A stretch of 64,000 nt of DNA, from contig WRDF01000002.1 of NCBI GenBank assembly GCA_009783565.1, positions 1 to 64,000 on the forward strand, written 5' to 3'. Positions 16,314-24,072 of this stretch are shown here, one piece after another. The stretch's first letter is position 1. Every line of letters begins with the position of its first letter. The notes beneath the pieces were generated by a model, which was given only the letters and a program-made list of their open reading frames with translations, was not told where the DNA came from and did not search any database. The stretch is from Rikenellaceae bacterium. Its GTDB lineage: Bacteria; Bacteroidota; Bacteroidia; Bacteroidales; Rikenellaceae. Both the position numbers and the translations under genes were made by a program.

Positions 16314-17249
16314 TTGTTATTCATCGATGACATATTGAAGCGCAGGAGCGTGGCTATCGTGGGGCTGGCGAAGAATGCCGGCAAGACGGAGGTGCTCAAT
16401 TATGTGCTGCGCAATGTTGGCGATAGGGCGCGATGGGTCGCGGTGACGTCGATCGGGGTGGACGGCGAGGCGACGGATCGCGTTACGCGCACGCCGAAGC
16501 CCGAAATTACGATACCGCAGGGCGTGATTTTTGTGACGTCGGAAGTACATTTTCGTGCACGGCGACTGGTGGCGGAGGTGTTGGATGTCGGGCAGACGCG
16601 AGCGACGGCGCTCGGACGGCAGGTTACGGCGCGTGCGCTCAGCACGGGACAGGTGATGCTTTCGGGGCCATCGGATACGGCATCGCTCGCGCGGCTAATC
16701 GACTGTCTGACAGATGGATACGATGTCGGGACGGTTCTGGTGGACGGTGCGCTGTCGAGGCTATCGCACGGTTCGCCGGTGGTTACGGAGGCAATGATTT
16801 TGGTGACGGGGGCGGCTGTTTCGGCAAGTATCCCGAAGTTGGTGCGCGAGACGAAATATGTTTACGACCGCACGCAACTACCTGAATTAGAAGATGTTGC
16901 GCTGCGCGAAAGATTGTCGGCGGAGACCGAGCGGGAGGTTTCGGGTGATGGTTGGATTTATATCGGTGGTGCGGTAGGAGAGCAGATGCTTGGGGCGTTA
17001 AAGCCTGATACAGAGCTGATTATCCGCGATTTTACGCGGATTTTCGCTGCGCCGGACGTCTATTATTCCTACCTTGCGCGAGGAGGGCAAATCCGGGTAT
17101 TGCGACGCAGCGAAGTGTTGGCAGTGTGTGTAAATCCCACATCGCCAGAGGGTTACAGGCTCGACAGCGCACTTTTGCGCGAACAGTTGCACGAGGCATT
17201 GCTCGTGCCGATTTACGATGTAAGGGAATGCAATTCAGAGATGCTATAA
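16314..17249 (+). CDS. kamB: KamB, P-loop protein of lysine fermentation loci
   Basis: Conserved in lysine fermentation clusters, with no proven function. The 311-residue protein has a nucleotide-binding loop GLAKNAGKT at residues 17-25, which resembles the KNxGKT loops of small G3E- or MobB-like ATPases. Further segments are SIGVDGEATDRVTRTPKPEI and LVDGALSRLSH. The start is a TTG directly after an in-frame stop codon, with no ATG nearby. Its last 22 bases overlap the kamC start, so the two are translationally coupled. It may help load or reactivate one of the aminomutases; this is inference from position only. Confidence 0.85.
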   Translation: MLFIDDILKRRSVAIVGLAKNAGKTEVLNYVLRNVGDRARWVAVTSIGVDGEATDRVTRTPKPEITIPQGVIFVTSEVHFRARRLVAEVLDVGQTRATALGRQVTARALSTGQVMLSGPSDTASLARLIDCLTDGYDVGTVLVDGALSRLSHGSPVVTEAMILVTGAAVSASIPKLVRETKYVYDRTQLPELEDVALRERLSAETEREVSGDGWIYIGGAVGEQMLGALKPDTELIIRDFTRIFAAPDVYYSYLARGGQIRVLRRSEVLAVCVNPTSPEGYRLDSALLREQLHEALLVPIYDVRECNSEML

Positions 17250-18583
17250 CGCAGGTCGATGGCCTGCGGTACATCGTCGAGCGGTTGGGACTGTGCTCCG
17301 CCGCGTCGCGTAATGTGCTGTATGACAGCGAGTTTCTCAGATCGGGCGAGGCTGTCGAAGCCGAACTTGCGCTCGTGGCGCGTGCTGGCGAAACGGATAT
17401 GACGGACGTGGCGATCGAACTCGGACGCGTGAAAGATTTGCGCGGCAGTGTGTCGCGTCTTGCGAATGGAGAGACGCTCGACGACGTGGAACTCTTTGAG
17501 GTTAAGGCGTTTGCGATGGCGGCCTCATCGGTGCGTACCATGACGGACATCGTTGCTGTGCCGGACGTTTCGGCTGTTGTCGCGCTGCTCGACCCCGACC
17601 GAACGGGCGTGGCGCATTTTTATGTTTACGATTCTTATTCGCAGGAATTGCAAAAGGTCAGGCGCAAGTTGCGCGATGCGGATGAGGGAAATACGGCGGC
17701 GCTATACACTGAAAATGAGCGACTTGAATGCGAAGTGCGAGCGCAATTATCGGCGCGGCTCTCGCCTTATGCACCGGTTTTGCGCGAGGCTGCGGCGGCT
17801 CTTGCACATTTAGATATAGCGATGGCCAAGGCGGCGCAGACGCGCTCGCTTGGGCTGTGCCGCCCGACGGTGGCGACGGCGGAGACGCGATACGAGGGAC
17901 TGTTCGACCCGTCGTTGCGCGAAGCACTGCGTGCGCGCGGACGGGAGTTCCAGCCCGTAGACATTACGCTCGGCGCGGGACCTACGGTCGTGACGGGTGC
18001 GAATATGGGCGGTAAAACGGTGCTGCTCAGGAGCTTAGCTCTTGCGCAGACTCTCTTCCAATTCGGGTTTTACATCCCTGCACGTGCGGCGGAAATCGTC
18101 ATCGCGGACGGTGTGCGTACCGTCATCAACGAGCAGCGCGACGAGGTGAGCGGATTGTCGTCATTTGCGCGTGAAGTGGTGAGAATCAACGAGATAACGG
18201 CAGCGGTGAGGCGCGGCGAACGACCGTTAGTACTGCTCGACGAACCGGCTCACACGACCAACCCGGCCGAAGGTGCGGCGATTGTCGGCGCACTGCTCGA
18301 CTTCCTTGCCGAGCATCGCGTGCGCTCGGTCATCACCACTCATTACAGCGGGGTCGCGACGGCGGTCGAAAGATTACGGGTGCGCGGCTTTTACGGTGAT
18401 ACAGAGGATGTTACGGTAGATAATATCGGCGATTATATGGATTATTCGCTCGTTGCCGACGAGGGCGACGACCCGCCGCGAGAGGCTCTGCGCATCGCGC
18501 GCATTCTCGGTGCGGACGAAAAAATAATCGAAAGGGCGACAAAACACGCGCGCGTGTTTTCCAGCTTGCCGGATGGCAAATAG
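17228..18583 (+). CDS. kamC: KamC, MutS-like ATPase of lysine fermentation loci
   Basis: A 451-residue protein with the MutS ATPase core but none of the mismatch-recognition domains. Walker A is TGANMGGKT (256-264) and Walker B is LVLLDEPAH with Asp338-Glu339. NEQRDEVSGLSSFAREV lies between them, and TTHYSG follows, as in MutS switch regions. It overlaps kamB by 22 bases and precedes kamD by 14. The final 12 residues (HARVFSSLPDGK) come from a CACGCG box. A role in repair is unlikely here; action on the B12-dependent aminomutase KamDE, as reactivating ATPases do for related mutases, is plausible but unproven. The start at 17228 was chosen because the longer frame would lie inside kamB. Confidence 0.86.
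   Translation: MQFRDAITQVDGLRYIVERLGLCSAASRNVLYDSEFLRSGEAVEAELALVARAGETDMTDVAIELGRVKDLRGSVSRLANGETLDDVELFEVKAFAMAASSVRTMTDIVAVPDVSAVVALLDPDRTGVAHFYVYDSYSQELQKVRRKLRDADEGNTAALYTENERLECEVRAQLSARLSPYAPVLREAAAALAHLDIAMAKAAQTRSLGLCRPTVATAETRYEGLFDPSLREALRARGREFQPVDITLGAGPTVVTGANMGGKTVLLRSLALAQTLFQFGFYIPARAAEIVIADGVRTVINEQRDEVSGLSSFAREVVRINEITAAVRRGERPLVLLDEPAHTTNPAEGAAIVGALLDFLAEHRVRSVITTHYSGVATAVERLRVRGFYGDTEDVTVDNIGDYMDYSLVADEGDDPPREALRIARILGADEKIIERATKHARVFSSLPDGK
18545..18572 (+). repeat. CACGCG/CTTGCCGG box inside the 3' end of kamC
   Basis: CACGCGCGCGTGTTTTCCAG then CTTGCCGG (one change from the usual CCTGCCGG). It is read in frame as HARVFSSLP at the end of KamC. Confidence 0.88.
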
Positions 18584-18597
18584 ATAAAGATAGACAA

Positions 18598-20154
18598 ATG
18601 CAAAAAAGTAAGATAGGACTCGATTTCGGTAAAGTGGCGCGCGCAAGAAAAACGGCGGCCGGCATTGCGGCGCAAACGCAAAAATTTGAGGAACGCTACA
18701 CGACCGTCGCGGTGGAGCGAACGTTGTGCCGATTGGTAGGCGTAGACGGAGTGAACGATGCAGGGGTGCCGTTGCCTAACGTGCTGGTGGACAGCGTGAA
18801 AGAACGTGGCGTGCTCAGCGAAGGTGTGCTGTTTTTCCTGGGCAATGCGATCGTCGAGACCGGTCTTCCGCCGCAGGAAATTGCGGAAAAAGTTGCTGCG
18901 GGGAAGCTGGAAATCACCGACATTGCGCCGCGCGAAACTGCACAAACGCGAGCCGCACTGCAACCCTATATCGATGCGACCGTCGAGCATATAAAGCAAC
19001 GCCGCGCGAAACGCGAAAATTATATAAAAACACTCGGCGAGGGTGCGCAACCCTATATCTACGTCATCGTGGCTACGGGCAATATCTACGAGGACGTGGT
19101 GCAGGCGCAGGCCGCCGCGCGTCAGGGCGCGGACATCATAGCAGTGATTCGCACGACGGGGCAGAGCCTGCTCGACTATGTGCCTTATGGCGCGACGACG
19201 GAAGGGTTCGGCGGGACTTATGCCACGCAGGAAAACTTCCGCATCATGCGCCGCGCGTTGGACGAAGTGAGCGAGGAGTTGGGGCGATATGTGAGGCTAT
19301 GTAACTATTGTTCAGGGCTTTGTATGCCTGAGATCGCGGCTATGGGTGCGCTCGAAGGGTTGGATGTGATGCTGAACGACGCGCTCTATGGCATCCTTTT
19401 CCGCGACATCAACATGCAGCGTACGCTGGTCGATCAGTTCATGTCGCGGGTGATCAACGGCTTCGCGGGCGTGATAATCAACACCGGCGAGGATAACTAT
19501 CTCACCACTGCCGATGCCGTCGAAGAGGCACACACGGTGCTGGCATCGGACTTCATAAACGAACAACTTGCGCTGCTGGCCGGATTGCCTGAGGAACAGA
19601 TGGGCTTGGGGCATGCTTTCGAGATAGACCCCGACCTCGAAAACGGGTTTTTGCTCGAACTTGCGCAGGCGCAGATGACGCGTGAGATTTTCCCGCGTGC
19701 GCCACTGAAATACATGCCGCCGACGAAATTCATGACCGGTAATATTTTCAAGGGACACCTGCAAGACGCGCTGTTCAATGTGGTCGGCATCTGGACGGGG
19801 CAGGGGATTCAACTGCTCGGAATGCCCACTGAGGCAATTCACACGCCGTTCATGTCCGACCGCTATCTGGCCATCGAGAATGCGCGCTATATATTCAACA
19901 ACATGCGCGGCATCGGCGACGAAGTCGAGTTCTGTGAGGGAGGCATAGTGCGTCGGCGCGTGCGGGAAGTGCTGGACAAAACCGTCTCATTGCTCGAACG
20001 CATCGAAGGCGAAGGGCTGTTCGCAGCTCTCGAAAAGGGGCTTTTTGCCGATGTGAAACGCGCCAAAGATGGTGGCAAAGGACTGGGTGGCGTAGTGGCG
20101 AAGGGTGCGAACTATTGTAATCCTTTTATCGAAATAATGATTAAGGTGTGTTAA
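18598..20154 (+). CDS. kamD: Beta-lysine 5,6-aminomutase, alpha subunit
   Basis: Large subunit of the adenosylcobalamin- and PLP-dependent mutase that turns L-beta-lysine into 3,5-diaminohexanoate. The 518-residue TIM-barrel protein shows the family segments ADIIAVIRTTGQSLLDYVPY, EGFGGTYATQENFRIMR, RLCNYCSGLCMPEIA, GEDNYLTT and APLKYMPPTKFMTGNIF. The last codons and the TAA stop lie within the left arm of a fold-back element (from 20145), so the terminal Lys-Val-Cys is repeat-derived. This element separates kamD from its partner kamE by 158 bases, whereas the upstream genes are tightly packed. Confidence 0.96.
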   Translation: MQKSKIGLDFGKVARARKTAAGIAAQTQKFEERYTTVAVERTLCRLVGVDGVNDAGVPLPNVLVDSVKERGVLSEGVLFFLGNAIVETGLPPQEIAEKVAAGKLEITDIAPRETAQTRAALQPYIDATVEHIKQRRAKRENYIKTLGEGAQPYIYVIVATGNIYEDVVQAQAAARQGADIIAVIRTTGQSLLDYVPYGATTEGFGGTYATQENFRIMRRALDEVSEELGRYVRLCNYCSGLCMPEIAAMGALEGLDVMLNDALYGILFRDINMQRTLVDQFMSRVINGFAGVIINTGEDNYLTTADAVEEAHTVLASDFINEQLALLAGLPEEQMGLGHAFEIDPDLENGFLLELAQAQMTREIFPRAPLKYMPPTKFMTGNIFKGHLQDALFNVVGIWTGQGIQLLGMPTEAIHTPFMSDRYLAIENARYIFNNMRGIGDEVEFCEGGIVRRRVREVLDKTVSLLERIEGEGLFAALEKGLFADVKRAKDGGKGLGGVVAKGANYCNPFIEIMIKVC

Positions 20155-20305
20155 CATTAAATTATCACATCCGTCTCCGGCACTGTTTCGAGGCTTTTCT
20201 GCGTTACTTCCCCTCGAAATACGCTCGGTATTCCTTCGGGGAAAGTGCCTTGAACAACCGCGAAACAGCACCAAATCCGAATATTAAATTTAATGTCAAC
20301 ACACC
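20145..20305. mobile_element. Fold-back (MITE-like) element A
   Basis: Arms GGTGTGTTAACATTAAATT (20145-20163) and AATTTAATGTCAACACACC (20287-20305) pair with one mismatch. The interior shares long stretches with element B at 29793-30028 (CATCCGTCT; TTTCTGCGTT; CTCGGTATTCCTTCGGG; AGTGCCTTGAA; AAATCCGA), but the outer arms are different in sequence. It has no coding capacity. The kamD stop codon is in the left arm. Confidence 0.8.
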
Positions 20306-20312
20306 CTGAACG

Positions 20313-21101
20313 ATGAGCGGACTGTATTCTACGGAGAGGGGCGGCGAATTCGATAAGGCGCTGGACCTCAAAAAAATAAAGCCTTATGGCGACACGATTA
20401 ACGACGGCAAGGTGCAGCTGAGCTTCACGCTGCCCGTGCCGTGGGGTGACGAGGCGGCGGAGGCGGCCAAGCAGCTTATGCGCAAATTGGGCTTCGATAA
20501 TCCGCAAGTGGCTTATTCTAAGGAGCTTACGCCCGGCTTTACGTTCTTCAACTGCTATGGTTCGTGCACGCAGACGGTCGATTTCACGGCCATTCACGTG
20601 CCGAAAGTTGCGTCGGCGCGAATGGATATGACCCAAATCGACGAATTCGTGCGGCAACATATCGGGCGCAAGATCGTGGTCGTGGGCGCGAGCACGGGCA
20701 CCGATGCGCACACTGTCGGAATCGACGCGATAATGAACATGAAGGGATTGGCGGGGCGCTATGGGCTGGAACGCTACGATATGTTCGAGGCGCATAACAT
20801 GGGTAGTCAGGTGAGCAACGAGGAACTTATCGCGCGGGCACGCGAGGTCGGCGCGGATGCGATACTCGTGTCGCAGACCGTGACGCAGAAAGACGTGCAC
20901 GTGCATAATCTCACCGAGCTGGTTGAGATGCTCGAAGCCGAGGGATTGCGCGAACGCGTGATCCTCGTCGCCGGCGGCCCGCGCATTTCACACGAGCTGG
21001 CAAAGGAGTTAGGCTACGATGCCGGATTCGGCGCGAATACCTATGCCGATGATGTGGGCGCGTTCGTGGCGCAGGAAATGGCACGACGCACGCGCGCGTG
21101 A
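20313..21101 (+). CDS. kamE: Beta-lysine 5,6-aminomutase, beta subunit
   Basis: Small, cobalamin-binding subunit of the 5,6-aminomutase. In the 262-residue protein, residues about 1-110 form the dimerisation and PLP-binding part; the segment HVPKVASARMD is the likely site of the lysine that binds PLP. A Rossmann-like B12 domain follows, with the base-off signature DAHTVG in GASTGTDAHTVGIDAIMN, then HNMGSQVSNEEL and VAGGPRISHELA. The stop codon TGA and the last residues fall in a CACGCG box. atoA starts 46 bases downstream. Confidence 0.96.
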   Translation: MSGLYSTERGGEFDKALDLKKIKPYGDTINDGKVQLSFTLPVPWGDEAAEAAKQLMRKLGFDNPQVAYSKELTPGFTFFNCYGSCTQTVDFTAIHVPKVASARMDMTQIDEFVRQHIGRKIVVVGASTGTDAHTVGIDAIMNMKGLAGRYGLERYDMFEAHNMGSQVSNEELIARAREVGADAILVSQTVTQKDVHVHNLTELVEMLEAEGLRERVILVAGGPRISHELAKELGYDAGFGANTYADDVGAFVAQEMARRTRA

Positions 21102-21116
21102 TTTCCGGCCTGCCGG
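21089..21116 (+). repeat. CACGCG/CCTGCCGG box at the 3' end of kamE
   Basis: CACGCGCGCGTGATTTCCGG then CCTGCCGG. The kamE TGA stop is inside the box (bases 21099-21101), formed by the GTG-A junction. Confidence 0.87.
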
Positions 21117-21147
21117 GTGACAGGTAACAGTAAATAATCTTCAAAAT

Positions 21148-21804
21148 ATGAATAAGGATCGGATCAGAGAAGTGATTGCGCGGCGGGTGGCGGCACAGTT
21201 GCGGGATGGCGATGTAGTGAACCTTGGGATAGGGTTGCCGACGGAAGTTCCGGCATATTTGCCTGAGAGCGTGAACGTTACATTACAGTCGGAGAATGGG
21301 CTGCTGGGCGTGGGCGGACGGCCTGCGACGGGTGAGGAAAACCCCGAACTGACAGATGCCGGCGGCGGTTATATAACGGCTGCGGCGGGTGCGAGTACGT
21401 TCGACAGTTCGATGTCGTTCGCAGTGATTCGTGGCGGACACGTCGATGTGACGGTGCTGGGCGCATTGCAGGTGGATGAGCATGGCAACCTTGCGAACTG
21501 GATAATTCCCGGCAAAAAGACCCCGGGAATGGGCGGTGCAATGGATCTGCTGGTCGGCGCTCGCCAGGTGATAATCGCGATGGAGCATACGGCGAAAGGT
21601 GAGCCTAAGATAATGAAACAGTGCACGTTGCCGCTCACGGCGGCCGGGCAGGTGAATATGATCGTTACTGAAATGGGCGTTATGGAGGTCACGCCTAATG
21701 GATTGCTGCTCACGGAGATAAATCCGGAGTTCACGGTCGATGACGTGCGCGCAGCCACCGAAGCCGAGTTGCACGTTTCGCCGAATCTGAAAATGATGCT
21801 TTAA
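21148..21804 (+). CDS. atoA: Butyryl-CoA:acetoacetate CoA-transferase, beta subunit
   Basis: Catalytic subunit of the CoA-transferase; a Glu forms the enzyme-CoA thioester. The 218-residue protein carries that Glu in LQSENGLLGVGG. Other family segments are VNLGIGLPTEVP near the N terminus, DSSMSFAVIRGGHVD and WIIPGKKTPGMGGAMDLL. The partner atoD opens the operon 9.3 kb upstream, an unusual split for a two-subunit enzyme. A 26-base perfect hairpin follows and probably ends this transcript before the bcd promoter. Confidence 0.94.
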   Translation: MNKDRIREVIARRVAAQLRDGDVVNLGIGLPTEVPAYLPESVNVTLQSENGLLGVGGRPATGEENPELTDAGGGYITAAAGASTFDSSMSFAVIRGGHVDVTVLGALQVDEHGNLANWIIPGKKTPGMGGAMDLLVGARQVIIAMEHTAKGEPKIMKQCTLPLTAAGQVNMIVTEMGVMEVTPNGLLLTEINPEFTVDDVRAATEAELHVSPNLKMML

Positions 21805-21820
21805 TAATCGACGCGCGTTC

Positions 21821-21878
21821 GGAATATAACAAAGAATGGAAACCACACACGCGTGGTTTCCATTCTTTGTTATATTCC
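21821..21878. terminator. Perfect 26-bp hairpin between atoA and bcd
   Basis: The arm 21821-21846 (GGAATATAACAAAGAATGGA onward) is the exact complement of 21853-21878. The loop is ACACGC, which with the stem ends makes the same CACGCGTG core seen in the dispersed boxes. It is the likely terminator of the kam operon, and its right arm contains the -33 element of the next promoter. Confidence 0.85.
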
Positions 21879-21897
21879 CTGCATTTCGTTATCTTTG
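21866..21897 (+). promoter_or_regulatory. Bacteroidota-type promoter for bcd-etfBA-thl
   Basis: TTTG (21866-21869) and TATCTTTG (21890-21897) are perfect -33 and -7 elements with 20 bases between. The bcd ATG is 21 bases further on. The -33 element lies inside the right arm of the preceding hairpin. Confidence 0.8.
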
Positions 21898-21918
21898 TGA
21901 CCAAACAGCAATACGATT

Positions 21919-23058
21919 ATGGACTTTTCATTGACCCGCGAGCAGGAGTTATTCTTGCAGATGATCAGGGAATTTACCGAAAAGGAAGTGAAACCGATCG
22001 CGGCCGAGATCGACGAGCAGGAGCGGTTTCCGAGTGAGACGGTACGTAAAATGGGGCCGCTGGGCATCATGGGTATCCCTTTCCCTGCTGAATATGGCGG
22101 CGCGGGCAGCGATAATGTGTTGTACTCGATGTGCGTCGAGGAGCTTTCGCGGGCGTGCGCCACGACAGGCGTGGCGGTCTCGGCGCATACGTCGCTGTGT
22201 GCAGCGCCGATTTGGGAGCACGGCACGGAGGAGCAAAAACGTAAATATCTGCCGCGTCTGGTGAGCGGCGAGTGGCTGGGAGCTTTCGCGCTCACCGAGC
22301 CGAATGCGGGTACGGATGCCGCAGGACAACAGACGACGGCGGTGGATATGGGCGACCATTGGTTGCTGAACGGCACGAAGATATTCATTACGAATGCCGG
22401 CGCTGCGGAACTTTTCATCATCATTGCGATGACCGATAAGTCGCAGGGCATGCGCGGCATTTCGGCATTCATCGTCGAGCGCGGCTACGAGGGTTTCGAA
22501 GTCGGCAAGGAGGAGCGGAAACTCGGCATACGCGGCTCATCGACGTGTGAACTCATCATAACCGACTGTCGCGTGCCGAAAGAAAACCTGATAGGGAAGG
22601 TGGGCAAAGGTTTCGGTATAGCGATGAAGACGCTCGACGGCGGGCGCATCGGCATAGCGGCGCAGGCACTGGGCATTGCGCAGGGAGCGATGGATGAGAC
22701 GGTGCGCTATGTGAAAGAGCGCAAGCAATTCGGGCGGCCCATCGCCGCATTCCAGAACACGCAGTTTCAACTTGCAGATTTACAGACGCGGATCGCGGCG
22801 GCAAGGCTCATGGTGCGCTCTGCGGCGTGGAAAAAAGATCGAGGACTGCCATATTCTGTCGATGCGGCGATGTGTAAACTGTTCGCCTCCGAGCTGGCTA
22901 TGGAAATGACGGTCAATGCGGTGCAGTTCCACGGCGGGTACGGATACTCGCGCGAATACCCCATCGAGCGAATGATGCGCGACGCTAAGATAACGGAGAT
23001 TTACGAGGGCACGAGCGAGGTGCAGCGGATGGTCGTTGCGGCCGAGTTGCTGAAATAG
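21919..23058 (+). CDS. bcd: Butyryl-CoA (short-chain acyl-CoA) dehydrogenase
   Basis: FAD enzyme that reduces crotonyl-CoA to butyryl-CoA with electrons from EtfAB. The 379-residue protein has the family start (MDFSLTREQELFLQMIREF), the FAD-binding FALTEPNAGTDAAGQQT, FITNAGAAE, GIRGSSTCELI, and FHGGYGYSREYPIERMMRDAKI. The catalytic base is Glu363 in IYEGTSEVQ. Together with the adjoining etfB and etfA this forms the reductive branch of lysine fermentation. A fold-back element begins at the last base of its TAG stop codon. Confidence 0.93.
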   Translation: MDFSLTREQELFLQMIREFTEKEVKPIAAEIDEQERFPSETVRKMGPLGIMGIPFPAEYGGAGSDNVLYSMCVEELSRACATTGVAVSAHTSLCAAPIWEHGTEEQKRKYLPRLVSGEWLGAFALTEPNAGTDAAGQQTTAVDMGDHWLLNGTKIFITNAGAAELFIIIAMTDKSQGMRGISAFIVERGYEGFEVGKEERKLGIRGSSTCELIITDCRVPKENLIGKVGKGFGIAMKTLDGGRIGIAAQALGIAQGAMDETVRYVKERKQFGRPIAAFQNTQFQLADLQTRIAAARLMVRSAAWKKDRGLPYSVDAAMCKLFASELAMEMTVNAVQFHGGYGYSREYPIERMMRDAKITEIYEGTSEVQRMVVAAELLK

Positions 23059-23265
23059 GGAACTCCTAAAAATCCAAAATACTGCGTTACGCTCCCTCGC
23101 TAAAATGCTCATTTACGAAGGAAACCGACGCTGCGGAATCGACATGCAGAGCCGAACTTGTTCGAAGCTCTGCCGAGCCGCGAGGAGGAAAAGACCGCGC
23201 AGCGGGCTTAAACTGCGGTGTCGGCTCGGTCGCAAGCCTTGTCTTTTGAATTTTTAGAAGTTCCC
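23058..23265. mobile_element. Fold-back (MITE-like) element C
   Basis: The arm GGGAACTCCTAAAAATCCAA (from 23058) pairs with the end of the element at 23244-23265 (TTTTGAATTTTTAGAAGTTC then CC) over 22 bases with two mismatches. The interior has CTGCGTTACGCTCCCTCG, similar to element A, and a GCCGAACTTGTTCGAAGCTC block, similar to element B. The outer arms are unlike those of A and B. It separates bcd from etfB. Confidence 0.78.
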
Positions 23266-23284
23266 AATAGATATAAGTAAAGCG

Positions 23285-24067
23285 ATGAAAATAGTTGTTT
23301 GCATAAAACAAGTGCCCGATACGACGGAAATCAGGCTCGATCCGGCGACCGGAACGATGATCCGCGACGGCGTGCCGAGCATTATGAACCCCGATGACAA
23401 GGGCGGGTTGGAGATGGCCCTGCGGCTGAAAGACGAACACGGAGCTGAGGTGACGGTGGTGACTATGGGGCCGATGCAGGCCGATGCGGTTCTGCGCGAG
23501 GCGCTGGCGATGGGCGCGGACAGGGCTGTGTTGCTCACCGACCGCAAGTTTGCCGGAGCGGATACGCTTGCCACGTCGAACACGCTTGCAGGGGCATTGC
23601 GATTGCTGGGCTACGACCTTATAATCACAGGCCGTCAGGCCATCGACGGCGATACGGCGCAGGTCGGGCCTCAGGTGGCGGAGCATCTCGACCTGCCGCA
23701 AGTCACTTATGTCGAGCAGGCTCGACTGTCGGACGATAACACGCTGACCGTCAGGGCTTCGACGGAAGAAGGCTATCGTATGCTGGAAGTCGGACTGCCG
23801 TGCGTGCTCACGGTGCTTGTGACGGCAGGCAAGGCGCGCTATATGTCCGTGCGCGGCATCGTGGAGGCGTTCCGCCGCGAGGTCGAAATATGGGACTCGG
23901 CGCGGATAGGTGCAGAAGAAAGCAAGCTCGGTTTGGGCGGCTCACCCACGCGGGTGGCCAAGTCTTTCACGCGCGGCGCAAAAGCCGCAGGACAATTGTA
24001 TGAAGTCGAACCGACCGAAGCGGTTGAGATAATCGTCGCAAAACTGCGCGAGAAATTTATTATATAA
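23285..24067 (+). CDS. etfB: Electron transfer flavoprotein, beta subunit
   Basis: Small subunit of the EtfAB flavoprotein that passes electrons to Bcd. The 260-residue protein starts MKIVVCIKQVPDTTEIRLDP and has NPDDKGGLEMALRLK, VTMGPMQADAVLREALAMGADRA, LIITGRQAIDGDTAQVGPQVAE and CVLTV, all typical of the family. It is followed 5 bases later by etfA. Whether this Etf bifurcates electrons to ferredoxin cannot be decided by eye; no ferredoxin or Rnf genes are in the window. Confidence 0.94.
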   Translation: MKIVVCIKQVPDTTEIRLDPATGTMIRDGVPSIMNPDDKGGLEMALRLKDEHGAEVTVVTMGPMQADAVLREALAMGADRAVLLTDRKFAGADTLATSNTLAGALRLLGYDLIITGRQAIDGDTAQVGPQVAEHLDLPQVTYVEQARLSDDNTLTVRASTEEGYRMLEVGLPCVLTVLVTAGKARYMSVRGIVEAFRREVEIWDSARIGAEESKLGLGGSPTRVAKSFTRGAKAAGQLYEVEPTEAVEIIVAKLREKFII

Positions 24068-24072
24068 TTCCG

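Noticed and set aside
17126..17227. Upstream extension of kamC
   Set aside because: It would overlap kamB by over 120 bases and adds Arg-rich residues with no similarity to MutS-like proteins.
23058..23265. Remnant of an insertion sequence with a transposase
   Set aside because: No frame with transposase features exists in this or the other two fold-back elements; they are too short and non-coding.
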